Shown here in pieces: positions 34,446-44,636 of a DNA stretch of 64,000 nt. The position numbers and the translations under genes are program-made. Source of the stretch: Penium margaritaceum (Eukaryota; Streptophyta; Zygnematophyceae; Desmidiales; Peniaceae); contig SZWC01001207.1 in the NCBI GenBank assembly GCA_023375785.1, forward strand, positions 125,823-189,822, in the 5' to 3' direction. The notes under the pieces are model-generated. The model was given only the letters and a program-made list of their open reading frames with translations. It was not told where the DNA came from and ran no database searches. Positions within the stretch are counted from its first letter, which is position 1; each line of letters begins with the position of its first letter.

Positions 34446-36015
34446 CGCATCACCCATGGCAGTCGTCCATGCTCAACCTATAACTGAGGAGACTTTCTCC
34501 TCATGGGAGGCGAGCTTACATTTTATTGCTCCCTCCCACTCAGCCCCATCCTTCTTGTGCAGTGCCTCCTTGAGGCTCCTCTTGCGCGAACCCAGTCCAA
34601 ATGCCCTTGTCGGCATCGTATCTTTTTGTCCTTCTTCGCACACGGCTGCTCGTGCGGGGCTCTTGAGGCGGTTGTTCTTGTTTCTGTCCCCTTTTGGCGC
34701 CATCCTCTCCAAGCGCCTGCTCCCCCTCTCTTGGAGACCTTGGAGACATCGGTCGACTCCCCGCCTCCACGTCCATCTCCGTTGCTTCGGATTCCTCATC
34801 CGAACTGGCCGGAACAAATTGTGCCGTTCGCGCATCCCTCGGGTGATCTTCTCCGGCTGGTGCTGCTACGAGGACGTCACCCTCATTCACGTCCTCCGGC
34901 GTCTCCCCCTCAAGGAGTGGCATCCACTCCCCCCTCTTGGAGAGACCTGCCTCCTTGTCTGTCCAACAGCTTTTCTCATCGAACGTGACGTCGCGACTCC
35001 GCACAATCTGCTGCATCCTTGGGTCAAAGAGGCGATACGCCTTCCTTCCACTCTCATATCCAAGGAAAACACACCGACGGGTACGCGGGTCCAGCTTGCT
35101 CCGTCCCTCACGTGCCTGCACCATTGCATGTGCAACACAACCAAACGTGCGGAGGTGACCCACCGCCGGCTTCCTCCCGCTCCACACTTCTTGTGGCGTC
35201 TTCCACGCATTGCTCTCCTTGTCCTNCATTCTTTTGTGGACAGTGTGGAGTTGTTTTCTGCCACTCAATCCCCTTGCTCTTCATCCACCCAAGGCACCCC
35301 GCATATTCACTGCCGTTGTCATTCCGGAACGCCTTCACCTTCAACTCTGTTTGCCGCTCCACATCAGCCACAAACTCTTGCATGCACGCAAGGACCTCAC
35401 TCTTCCGCTTCATTGGGTAGAGGTAAAGTTTCCGGCTGTGGTCATCGATGAAGGTAAGGAAGTAGCGAGCTCCGCTGATGGAGCTCTCAAGCGGTCCACA
35501 CACATCTGTGTGTACCACGGCCAGTTTCGCCGATGCACGCGTCCCCTTGGCGACAAACGGCTGCCGATTTGATTTGCCAATGATGCATGGCTCACACACG
35601 GTCTCCTTGGTTCCATCAAGGCCGCTGATTTGGAGACCCCGCACCACTTCCCTCTTAGCCATCTCCTTCACTGTTGATGGAGAAATGTGGCAGAGTCGGT
35701 GGTGCCATAGGTCCAGGTCTCCTCCATCCTTCGTTGCAGGATTGGCGGCGTTGGACCCCACCCGGCTGCTGAGGATCTTCACGCATAGCAGGTACAAGTC
35801 GTCCTCCCTCTTGGCACGCGCAATCACCTCTTCTTTGCCCTCTTTGCGGATGACTGCCTCCTTCTTTGTGAAGAGCACCTCAAGTCCCTTGTCGGTAAGG
35901 CGGCTGACGGAGAGCAGGTTTGCCCCAAAGTTAGGCATATGCAGCACATCGTAGATTGTGCTTGTGACAGGTTTTCCATCCACAATTGACTCAATGCGGA
36001 CGTTACCCTCACCGN
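34446..36015 (-). pseudogene. copia-2 pol remnant: protease tail, integrase, RT start
   Basis: From 36015 downward on the minus strand come VLHMPNFGANLLSV (end of protease) and then the pre-integrase LDLWHHRLCHI with CEPCIIGK supplying the His/Cys zinc site. The integrase core follows with Asp in VHTDVCGP and Asp in RNDNGSEY. The N at 35226 falls where the third motif (Glu) should be. After it come the SH3-like segment (RCVFLGYESGRKAYRLFDP) and an acidic linker (to about 34580). A frame change leads into EALHKKDGAEWEGAIKCKL, the lead-in to RT. Everything after that, from the RT fingers to RNase H, is absent. The deletion joins RT residues to the 3' end of the element, so it can only be mobilised in trans, if at all. 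Confidence 0.88.
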
Positions 36016-36016
36016 T

Positions 36017-36276
36017 CGCATCCACTCATTGCGTACGTACTCAGCAACCTTGGGGTACTTCAGCTCATCGGAAGGCCAGCCACCAAGGACTGTGATCATG
36101 GGACTCCAACTGTCTGGCAAGGCCAGAAGGAGGATCATAGCTTGCAACTGAGAGTCGACCTCCCAACCCGTGGCCACGCACTCCGCTGCGAGGGACTCAA
36201 TCTGCTGCATGATCCCCATGATGTTGTCGCCTTCATTGGCTCGGAGGGTGACGAGCCGTTTGAAGATGAAGAGCTG
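36017..36276 (-). pseudogene. copia-2 Gag fragment (UBN2 type)
   Basis: The minus strand encodes LFIFKRLVTLRANEGDNI ... MILLLALPDSWSPMI ... VAEYVRNEW, closely similar in layout to the Gag remnant of copia-1 (17163-17471). So copia-1 and copia-2 are relatives. It is bounded by the N run at 36277 and the N at 36016. The zinc knuckle and protease active site, expected between this and the pol remnant, are lost at that single N. Confidence 0.85.
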
Positions 36277-36638
36277 NNNNNNNNNNNNNNNNNNNNNNNN
36301 NNNNNNNNNNNNNNNNNNNNNNNNNNNNNNNNNNNNNNNNNNNNNNNNNNNNNNNNNNNNNNNNNNNNNNNNNNNNNNNNNNNNNNNNNNNNNNNNNNNN
36401 NNNNNNNNNNNNNNNNNNNNNNNNNNNNNNNNNNNNNNNNNNNNNNNNNNNNNNNNNNNNNNNNNNNNNNNNNNNNNNNNNNNNNNNNNNNNNNNNNNNN
36501 NNNNNNNNNNNNNNNNNNNNNNNNNNNNNNNNNNNNNNNNNNNNNNNNNNNNNNNNNNNNNNNNNNNNNNNNNNNNNNNNNNNNNNNNNNNNNNNNNNNN
36601 NNNNNNNNNNNNNNNNNNNNNNNNNNNNNNNNNNNNNN
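36277..36638. other. Assembly gap (362 N)
   Basis: All bases are N. By comparison with the left LTR, the gap hides about the first 280 bp of the right LTR plus the primer site and the Gag start. The true length is therefore likely greater than 362 bp. Confidence 0.95.
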
Positions 36639-37061
36639 TAGAGTGCTCCTTGGTAGGCTGTCCTTTTCCCACCTAGGAAAGGCATCCCTTCCCTCCTCTA
36701 GAAGCTTCTGCCTCTTCGTAGATTCCTCAGCTTGCTTCTAGTAGAAGGGAAGGTGTCCAGAAGACCAAGACACCTCTAGATGCCTTGTAGGACAAGTCAC
36801 CCCAAGTAGAAGGTGTGCCACCTTCCTGGACCCTCACCTGGCCTTCTAGATTCTTAAAGAGGAACTCTAGAGGTTGAGCTAGCTTCCTGGCATCTATTTT
36901 CCACCTCCCTTGAGGCAGGGCAGAATTTCATCTTGTGGGATTTGAACCCGGGCCCCTGCCTCTAGAGGTGGACACCATTAACCACTAAGCCACTAAGGCT
37001 TGTCTTTTTGGTGTTCGTTTTTGGAGTCACTCCTGCCATGGTGAGGAGCATCATTCCAACA
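36639..37061 (-). repeat. copia-2 5' LTR (right, start hidden by the gap)
   Basis: It begins in the gap, aligns from TAGAGTGCTCC with the left LTR, and continues beyond the left copy's truncation to CATTCCAACA at 37061. It contains the tRNA-like segment described separately. Confidence 0.88.
36930..37000 (-). other. tRNA-like segment with Pol III A and B boxes in an LTR
   Basis: On the minus strand TGGCTTAGTGG (36992-36982) matches the A-box consensus TRGCNNARYGG. GGTTCAAATCC (36948-36938) matches the B-box GGTTCRANNCC. The boxes start 44 bases apart, as in a real tRNA gene. The segments that would form the acceptor stem do not pair and the T stem is only partly paired, so I do not call a functional tRNA. 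It may be a tRNA fossil, the head of a SINE, or an internal promoter captured by the LTR. Confidence 0.6.
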
Positions 37062-39145
37062 GAACAAGCCCAAAAAACTGGAGCAAGCCTAAGATAACTG
37101 GAGCAAACCCAAGACAACTGGAGCAAAGCCAAGGCAACTGGAGCAAGACCAAGACAACTGGAGCAAGGCCAAGATAATTTAAGCATGTTCAAGACAACAG
37201 GAGTAATTCCAAGACAATTGTAGCAAGCCCAAGAAAAGTGAAGCAAGTCCAAGACAGGTGGAGCAATTCCAAGACAACTGGAACCAGCCAAAGAAAACTG
37301 GAGCAAGGAAAATGCAACTGTAGTAAGCCCAAGACAAAAGGAGCAAGCCCAAGACAACTGGAGCAAGCCCAAGAAAGCTGGAGAAAGTCCAAGCCAACAA
37401 GAGCAAGACCAAGACAACATAAGCAAGCCCATGACAACTGGAGCAAGCCCAAGACAGGTGGAGCAAGCCCAAGCCAACTAGAGCAAGCCTAAGACAACAG
37501 AAACAAGTCCAAGACAACTGGAGCAATCCCAAGACAACTGGAGCAATGCCAAGATAAATGAAGCAGGGCCAAGACAACTGGAGCAAGCCCAAGGAAACTA
37601 GAGCAAGACTTAGAAAACTGGAGTAAGACCAAGACAACTGAAGCAAGGCCAAGAAAACTGGAGCAATCCCAAGACAACTGGAGCAAGCCCAAGACAACTG
37701 CAGCAAGCCCAAGAAAACCGGAGCAAAGCCATGATAACTGGAGCAAACCCAAGACAACTGGAGCAAGGCAAAGACAACTGGACCAAGCCTAACACAACTG
37801 GAGCAAGGCCAAGACAACTGGACCAAGCCCAAGACATCTGGAGCAAGCCTACGACAAATGGATCAAGCCCAAGACAACTAAAGGAAGACAAAGACATCTT
37901 CAGCAAGCCCAAGACAACTAGAACAAGCCCAAGACACCTGGAGCAAAGCCAAGACAGCTGGAGAAGGGCCAAGATAACTGAAGCAAGGGAAAGAAAACTG
38001 GAGCAGTCCCAAGACAACTGCAGCAAGCCCAAGACAACAGGAGCAAGCCAACGCCAACTAGAGCAAGGCCAAGACAACTAGAGCAAACCCAAGACAACTG
38101 GACTAAGGCCAAGACAACTGGAGCAAGGCCAAAACAACTAGAGCACCCTCACGACAACTAGAGCAAGCCCAAGACAACTGGAGCAAGCCCAAGAGAACTG
38201 GATTATGCCCAAGACAACTAGAGCAAGCCCAAGACAACTGCAGAAAGCCCAAGATGATCGGAGCAAGGCCAAGACAACTGGAGCAAGAACAAGATAATTG
38301 GAGCAAGCCAAAGAAAACTCTAGAATGGCCAAGATAACTTGACCAAGCTCAAGAAAATTGGAGAAAGACCAAGACAACCGGAGCAAGCCCAAGACAACTG
38401 GAACAAGACCAAGACAACTGGAGCAAGGTCAAGACAATTGGATCAAGCCCAAGAAACGTGGAACAAGGCCAAGACAACTGGAGCAAGCCCAAGACAACTG
38501 GAGCAATCCCAAGACAACTTGAGCAAGCCCAAGACAACTGGAGCAAGGCCAAGACACCTCGAGCAAACCCAAAACAACTAGAGCAAGGCCAAGACAACTG
38601 GAGCAAACCCAAGACAACTGGAGCAAGGCCAACACAACCAGTGTGCGCCAAAGATAAGTGGAGCAAGATCAAGACATTTGGAGCAAGCCCAAGACAACTT
38701 GAGCAAGCCCAAGACGATTGGAGCAAGCCCAAGACCACTGGAGCAAGCCCAGGACAACTGGAGCAAGCCCAAGACACCTGGAGCAAGACCAAAACAACTG
38801 AAGAAAGCCCAAGACAACAGGAGCAAGCCCAAGACAACTGGATCAAGAAAAAGACAACTTGAGCAAGCCCAAACCAAGTGGAGCAAGCGCAAGCCAATGT
38901 GAGCAAGCCCAAGACAACTGGAGCAAGCCCAAGACAACTGGAGCAAACCCAAGACAACTATAGCATGCCCAAGACAACTGGAGCAAGCCTTAGAGAATTG
39001 AAGCAATTCCAAGAAAACTGGAGCAAGCCCAAGACAACTGGTGCAAGCGCAAGACAACTGGAGCAAGCCCAAGACAAGTGGAGCAAGGCCAAGACACCTG
39101 GAGCAAGCCCAAGACAACTGGAGCAAGGCCAAGATAACTGTAGCA
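37062..39145 (+). repeat. 20-bp minisatellite array, block E
   Basis: About 104 units, same orientation. It opens with GAACA (copia-2 duplication) and closes with TAGCA (39141-39145, duplication of Z). No gene is supported. Confidence 0.97.
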
Positions 39146-39299
39146 TGAGAGTTTTTCTACGAGCAGATTGCAACTTGTTTCATGTCAAATGGTTGACTAT
39201 AGAGGAAGTTAGAGCCAAAAAGGTCCGGCGCCATGAAAAACCTAGCAAGTACCTAGGTAAAAGAGCACATATCTCTTACGGGTGAGGATCGCTATTCGA
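39146..39299 (-). repeat. Z 3' LTR fragment
   Basis: Its 154 bp, beginning TGAGAGTTTTTCTA, match the first part of the right LTR at 45834 onward (shared GCAGATTGCAACTTGTTTCA). They stop at TTCGA (39295-39299), where element Y starts. Confidence 0.92.
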
Positions 39300-39876
39300 T
39301 GTCAGAAGAATGGAAGGGCGGAGACAACAACAGTAGAAGCAGGCAGAAGCATTGGAACATGCACGAGTACGTCAGCGAGCTGACGGAGGCGAGAGTGGTC
39401 CCGAGGAGTTAGTCGCAGGGCTTGAGAAAGGACGAGGCACAGGTAGACAGGCGCTGATGAGAGAGATGAGGAGCAAGGCGAGTGATGGGTTGATGTGTGC
39501 TGAGAGAAGGACAACAGAGAGAAGAAGGGTGAACTTGGAATGGTTGGCAAAGGAAGTGGAGGCAAGAAGCAAGCAGAGCGAGAACATGGGGACAAAGCGG
39601 CGGAACCAAGGGGGAACAAGATGCGAAGACCTGTTCTGGTTATCTCATGGAGGGAATAAACATCCTCCATATATACAACAGAACAGGACAAACATAGTTA
39701 TCAACGGCTTCTTTCCGCTAGCCGTACGCGTAGTGACTTGATCGCCTTATTAGGGGCGGCTCGACTCTGGTAGGTTTCACCAAGGTTGATTCAGAAGATC
39801 TGAACCCATACAGAGAGCTCGGATTATCCGAGGGGTGCTGGAGAGGACCTTGTCGGAGTCATTTCTTTTCCTGACA
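39300..39876 (-). repeat. Y 3' LTR (left, complete)
   Basis: 577 bp from TGTCAGAAGAATGG to CCTGACA. It is followed by GCCCCCCTGAGTCC, whose complement GGGGGGC is the purine tract. It shares blocks with the X LTR, for example GTTAGTCG, GAATAAACATCCTCC, and CTTTCCGCTAGCCG before the 3' third. Confidence 0.88.
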
Positions 39877-41573
39877 GCCCCCCTGAGTCCGACAAGGTGC
39901 AAGATCCTGATTGCCTTTATAGGGCAATAGTGTCCAGGTGGCGTTGTCTCACTGGGGGAGCTTCCACTTGATGGAGGGATCTGACGACCTCGTTGCAGAG
40001 ATTTGGATTCCACGCTACTGCTACCAGAGTGTGCCACATGGCCGCGACCAGTGACACTTCGATGATAATTCTATGGTAGACAGGATGGGTGGTACAGCGG
40101 AGGCATTTCTTGATGTCTCGAAGGGTTGTTGTATAGGCCCTTGGAGGACACCCGGGATTGTCATAAACTCCTTCTAGGAAGAGGGAGAGTTGATTCCCGT
40201 GAAGGAATGACTGCGTTGCCTTGACTTGTATGCCACCATACCAGTCGTGGATACTTTCTCCGAACTGATCAAGTTCTAGGATGAGCTTCCTGTCGAGGGC
40301 GTGTCCTGCCATGTTGAAACTCTTCAGAGTGTGTGGCAGCTTGTGGGTGATTTTGTCAATTTTACCCCAAGAGGTCCGACCTGTTGTACGTGAGTTCGGA
40401 GGTAGTGGAGTGGAATGCTTGTGGAGTGGAGGAATGACCGGGGCCCTGGAGGTAGATGATGGCGCAGAGGTGCAGGTTGCAACAGATAATGCTGATTACC
40501 ACAGTGCATGTGGTCTCGTCCCTGCGCCCACTCAATCAGCATTATCTGTTGATGCTGATTGAGTGGGCGCAGGGACGAGACCACGTGCGCTTTGGAGAAA
40601 TGATGAGGATGAGGATGAAGTTGATGCGGAGGCGGCTTGACAAGGTGAAGGAGGCTGGGATGAGGCTGATGCGAGGATGGACTGAAGGAAATGATGAATG
40701 CGAGCAGAAGATGAAGAGAATTTGCTGAGACTGATGGAGAAGGAGAGGATGAGAATGGTGCAGCGAGAACGATGGAGAAGCGATGGAAGGAGGAGGATGA
40801 TGATTTCGTGATGAGGGTGATGGAGGAGTGGCAGCAGCAGACGGAGAAAAGAGCAATGAAGCGGCAGTGGGCGTTGGCAAGGAAACCAGTTCCTTAGTTG
40901 TCAAGAGAGTGACGGCTTGTTCCCCAGTTGGCCCAAGACCGAGGGGCAGGAAGACTGGTGGTGTTCGATATCCTGACAGTAGGAGGAAGTCGGCTGCGGC
41001 AGCGCAAGTCGTGAGATGGGCACTGATGCCAGTCTGTGGAAGTCAGGAGAGTGATGGCTTGTTCCCCAGTTAGCCTGAGACCGACAGGCAGGAAGACTTG
41101 TGGTGTCTGATATCCTGATGGCGGAAGGCAGGCTGCTTCTGCTGATGACGAGCACAGGCGATGCAAGAAGGCGGCTCAAGACGATGAATATGAGAAGGCT
41201 GAGGTAGATGGGGCGGATGGAACAGATGATGCTGACGAAGAGGATGAGGAAAGCGGAAGCTCTTCCAGAGGCTGGGTTGATGAGAGAAGATGACCGCAGA
41301 TGGCGGCTTGAGAGCTGCTTGCGGCTGTTGCTGATGATGAGTCACCAATTGTCGACCGCGGGCGTAGGATGTTCGCAGGGCCTTCTCAAGATGACGAGAC
41401 GTTTCTTCGGCGTAAGGAGCACTTCAAGTGGTGCTGCTGATGTCAGCTACTGGCGGAACGGAGAGACAGGAAGTGGCAGTGGTGGCGGCAGAGGAATGCA
41501 GATCAAAGAAGTAAAGCGATGACGGTGGCAGAGAGATGACAGGATCACGAGACACCAGGTGATATTGCCTGAT
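39877..41573 (-). other. Y internal region with repeated modules
   Basis: 1.7 kb with no assignable gene. It holds a 142-bp module starting TGTCAAGAGAGTGACGGCTT at 40899, with a second copy from 41041 (both homologous to the X modules). It also has the GTGGGCGCAGGGACGAGACC motif at 40563 and its inverted copy upstream. The module sense strand is uncertain. Confidence 0.65.
40480..40584. repeat. Perfect 33-bp inverted repeat with a competing 18-bp partner
   Basis: Bases 40510-40542 are the exact reverse complement of 40552-40584, with a 9-nt loop. In addition 40480-40497 is the exact reverse complement of 40534-40551. That second partner covers the inner end of the first arm and the loop, so the two hairpins are mutually exclusive. 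The sequence element is the GTGGGCGCAGGGACGAGACC module that X carries only in direct orientation. Confidence 0.92.
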
Positions 41574-41585
41574 GCTCTGATACCA
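41574..41585 (-). other. Y primer-binding site (initiator-Met tRNA)
   Basis: TGGTATCAGAGC on the minus strand lies directly after the right LTR start, identical to the site in X. Confidence 0.93.
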
Positions 41586-41718
41586 TGTCAGAAGCATGCA
41601 ATGGTGAAGACAGCAACAGTAGAAGTAGGCAAAAGCATTGGAACATGCATGAGTACGTCAGTGAGCTGAAGAAGGCGAGAGTGGTCCCAAGGAGTTAGTC
41701 ACAGGGCTTGAGAAAGGA
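41586..41718 (-). repeat. Y 5' LTR fragment
   Basis: 133 bp beginning TGTCAGAAGCATGC align with the first 120-130 bp of the left Y LTR and stop at GAGAAAGGA. The remaining ~445 bp are deleted. Confidence 0.9.
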
Positions 41719-43905
41719 TTTTTCAATCAGACCGGCCTGGTTGCGCTTGAGTTTGAACACCCATTTGACATCAATTGCTTTCCTTCCCAGTGGCACGAGC
41801 ACCAATTCGTAAACACCATGGTCCAGGAGAGCATTTAGCTCCGCCACCACAGCCTTCTCCCACTCAGGTGCATCAGCACGCCCCCTTGCTTCTGTCAACG
41901 TCAGGGGTTCGGTCAGTGAGGTTTCCCCGTCTGTCACCCCAACTGTGTGATAGAACTGTCTGTAATCAACCCGAGGCACGGAGCGCTGTGATCTCCGCAC
42001 AGGCTCGGCAGGAGGTGTTGCCTCTGTGTTGTTGTGCCTACCCACGGGGTCTAGACCAGGTGGAGAGGAGGGGTTACCTGAGTCAGTACTCACGAGATCT
42101 GTGGGTGTGAGAAGATCCGTAGGTACGGGTGAGACTATGCCTAAACCAAGGTCTTGTGACACTGACTGGGCAGGCCGCTGTGCTCAGCTAGGGACAAGGA
42201 CAGGCACACTCACGTACTCCGGGTAGTGCTCAGAACGTGGCATGGGCAGAGCTTGCCGTATTTTCCGGAACTTCTTGTGCGGCATATGCTCCAAAAAGGA
42301 CGCGTCTCGACTTTCGACAAAGGCATGGTTCATGGGATCCCAAAACAGCCATGCCTTCAAGGCGTGAGAGAAACCAACAAACACACACCAGCGGCCACGA
42401 GGGCTGAGTTTATTATCCCGTTGAGGTTGAGGAAATCACACACACGCCATTGTTCCCCATACTCGCGCTGGTTGAAGGTCAGCCTTCTCCTTAAGCCAGC
42501 GTTCCCAAGGTATCATCGCCTTGGGCAGTGGACCTTGTGGGACACGGTTCCAAACCCAAGTGATATGGTTGAATGCCTCCTTCCAAAAACTGAATGGTAA
42601 ACCAGATTTTGTGAGCAGCATTCGGAGTGCATTACCCAATGTTCTGTGCAACCGTTCTGCAATGCCGTTCTGTTGTGGCGTGTAGGGTGCGGTGGTCTGA
42701 TGTTCAATGCCTTTGACCTTGAGTTTGTTAGTCAGGGCTCCAAGAAATTCCTCTCCCCTGTCAGTTTGCAGTACTAGAAGTTTTCACCCTGTCTGTCGTT
42801 CTGCTAGAGCTATCCACTCCGTGACAGCTCTTTGAGCATCTGCTTTGGTTTTTAGCAGAAAGGCCCAGCGGAAGCGGCTGTCATCATACTAGGACCCGCA
42901 TTGCAGAGAGGGGACAGGCATGGGTCCCGTAAGGTCTGCATGAACCAGGGCAAGGGGTGATGTACTGTTGCTGGAGGACTTGGGGAATGTTTTTCTGTGT
43001 GCCTTAACTTCATGACATTCTAGACATGCACCATCCTTCAGACCATGAGCACAGTCAGTTGGGCGAATGCCATGTGGAGCTGCATGCTTCAACATGTCTG
43101 TTACAGTGTCAGTATGTATGTGCGCCAGTCTGCGGTGGATGAGCTCAGTGTGCTTTGAGTCTGTGCCTGTTACAGTGTGAACTTGTGGTCGGTGTGAATG
43201 TGTCTGAACGAGTGAGAAAAGGGTGAGCCGGTACAACATGTCAACGTGAAGGGACCCATCAGCCAACAACTCACCAGCAGCATCATAGAGCATGCATCGC
43301 TGCTTCTGCATCACGGTGGACATGTTGGCTTGTTTGTCCAGCTGTCCACCCAAAAAGAGATTGTCTTTCAGCCATGGGATATATAGCACGCCAGTCAACC
43401 ACAACACACCCCCTCACGCTTGCAGCGCAACTGTGCCCATGCCCCCAACATGCAAGATCTCCCCTGATCCAGTTCTCACACCATCCACAGCAAGCGTTGC
43501 GTGCAGTGCAACAAACAGCTGACGATGGGGGGACATATGATGTGACGCAGCAGTGTCACACAACCACTCATGCATGGGTAGGGCATGGCCTGTAGTGACA
43601 TGGGTGTGACGTAGCCGCTGACCTGCGTGCTGTGATGTAATGTGTGGTGGAGCCATGGAATCTATCTCAGGGAGCTGAGGCTCCAGCGGGGCTGTCGAGC
43701 TGAGCCCGGGTGGTGGAGAAGTTGGTTGCTGTGCCTGAGCTTTCCCTGTGTACACGCGCATGGCCCACTCTGGTACAGTCACGGGAGTGTGCGAGAAGGT
43801 CGGCACGTAGTAGGGACCGTGGTAGGTGGGTGGTGCAGATGCCGATGGCGAGGGAAATGTCTGCTGCATCTGAGGCCCAAACGTTGCCGCACCAAAAGGA
43901 ACCAC
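41719..43905 (-). pseudogene. Z protease, integrase and RT start (broken)
   Basis: One minus-strand frame runs from 43905 to 41719 with several in-frame stops. It carries protease (WLCDTAASHHM, near 43560), pre-integrase (ELIHRRLAHIH with CLEC supplying the zinc cysteines), and an integrase core with Asp in VHADLTGP and Asp in LQTDRGEEF. The intact Glu region is YTPQQNGIAERLH near 42660. An SH3-like segment (CVFVGFSHALKAWLFWDP) follows, then an acidic linker, then RT up to KRNQAG. Stops fall near 43411, 42886, 42790 and 42433 and between the later segments. The integrase triad appears complete, unlike copia-1. RT is severed before its catalytic YVDD, so the element cannot copy itself. Confidence 0.9.
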
Positions 43906-43974
43906 GGTTGGTCCTTGTGCACCTGGTCTCGTATTCTGCGGCCCACTCCAGCCGGCAGTTGGGTAATGTGACTG

Positions 43975-44100
43975 CTGCTACTGAGGCCACTGGCGCTGCT
44001 GCTGCTGCTGCTGAGGCCACTGGCGCTGCTGCTGCTGCTGCTACTTGGACCACTAGCGCTGCTGCTACTGCTGCTGCTGCGGCTGCTGCCACTGGCGTTG
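43975..44100 (-). repeat. CAG/CTG trinucleotide tract in Z Gag
   Basis: Runs of CTGCTG on the plus strand are interrupted by GAGGCCACTGGCG, repeated twice. On the coding strand they give QQQQQQRQWPQ-type repeats. TAG stops have arisen from CAG codons within it. Confidence 0.8.
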
Positions 44101-44153
44101 CTGTGGTTGCTGCTGCTACTTCTTGTCCATCATTTGGCACTGGAGTGCGGAAC

Positions 44154-44271
44154 AGCGATGCCAAAACTGTCTTGTCTGGTTGCAAAAACTGCATCTTTGA
44201 TCTCCACGTCCACGTCCTTGGCCACCACCGCCACTCCCTGCGGCGCTTCTCCCTCCTGTACTGTTGGCCCC

Positions 44272-44308
<37 letters not shown>

Positions 44309-44506
44309 TGGATGGACGGTTCTGGGCCAGCTGAGGTGCCTTGATGCACATAGGCTGCTGGGGCACCCACGGTATCACAAGCTTCCCNAGCGATGCCAAA
44401 ACTGTCTTGTCTGGTTGCAAAAACTGCATCTTTGATCTCCACGTCCACGTCCTTGGCCACCACCGCCACTCCCTGCGGCGCTTCTCCCTCCTGTACTGTT
44501 GGCCCC

Positions 44507-44557
<51 letters not shown>

Positions 44558-44636
44558 TGGATGGACGGTTCTGGGCCAGCTGAGGTGCCTTGATGCACAT
44601 AGGCTGCTGGGGCACCCACGGTATCACAAGCTTCCC
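44154..44636. repeat. Duplicated ~240-bp segment either side of an N, with GT microsatellite
   Basis: 44154-44387 and 44389-44636 are the same sequence except for the length of the internal GT run, which is about seven repeats longer on the right. Each begins AGCGATGCC and ends GCTTCCC. A single N at 44388 separates them. This looks like two alleles or two contig ends placed side by side, not a biological duplication. Confidence 0.85.

Larger units (their letters stand above)
33971..37061 (-). mobile_element. Gapped, internally deleted copia element (copia-2)
   Basis: The ends are TGTTGG...CCAACA with the 5-bp duplication GAACA at 33966-33970 and 37062-37066, which rejoins the array in register. 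Genes read on the minus strand: a Gag fragment, pre-integrase, integrase, SH3-like domain and the first RT-linker residues. RT and RNase H are missing; the frame passes from the RT start almost directly to the polypurine tract. Single Ns at 34432, 35226 and 36016 and the 362-N run at 36277-36638 each interrupt expected sequence (the end of the left LTR, the integrase third motif, Gag/protease, and the right LTR start). The assembled length is therefore shorter than the true element. Confidence 0.9.
39300..41718 (-). mobile_element. Non-autonomous LTR retrotransposon Y (X family), 5' LTR truncated
   Basis: The left LTR (39300-39876, 577 bp) and the first 133 bp of the right LTR (41586-41718) flank a 1.7-kb interior with a minus-strand primer site. 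LTR, primer site and internal modules are homologous to X. No recognisable protein domain is present. The minus-strand frame at 40312-39917 (131 codons) is unassigned. The right LTR ends abruptly in GAGAAAGGA, directly against Z pol sequence, so the right-hand target duplication is lost. Confidence 0.85.

Noticed and set aside
35824-36741. Frames of 150-282 codons across 36277-36638
   Set aside because: Most of their length is unread N; only the Gag part at 36017-36276 is real sequence.
36930-37000. Functional tRNA gene
   Set aside because: A and B boxes fit, but the acceptor stem does not pair and the T stem is weak; reported only as tRNA-like.
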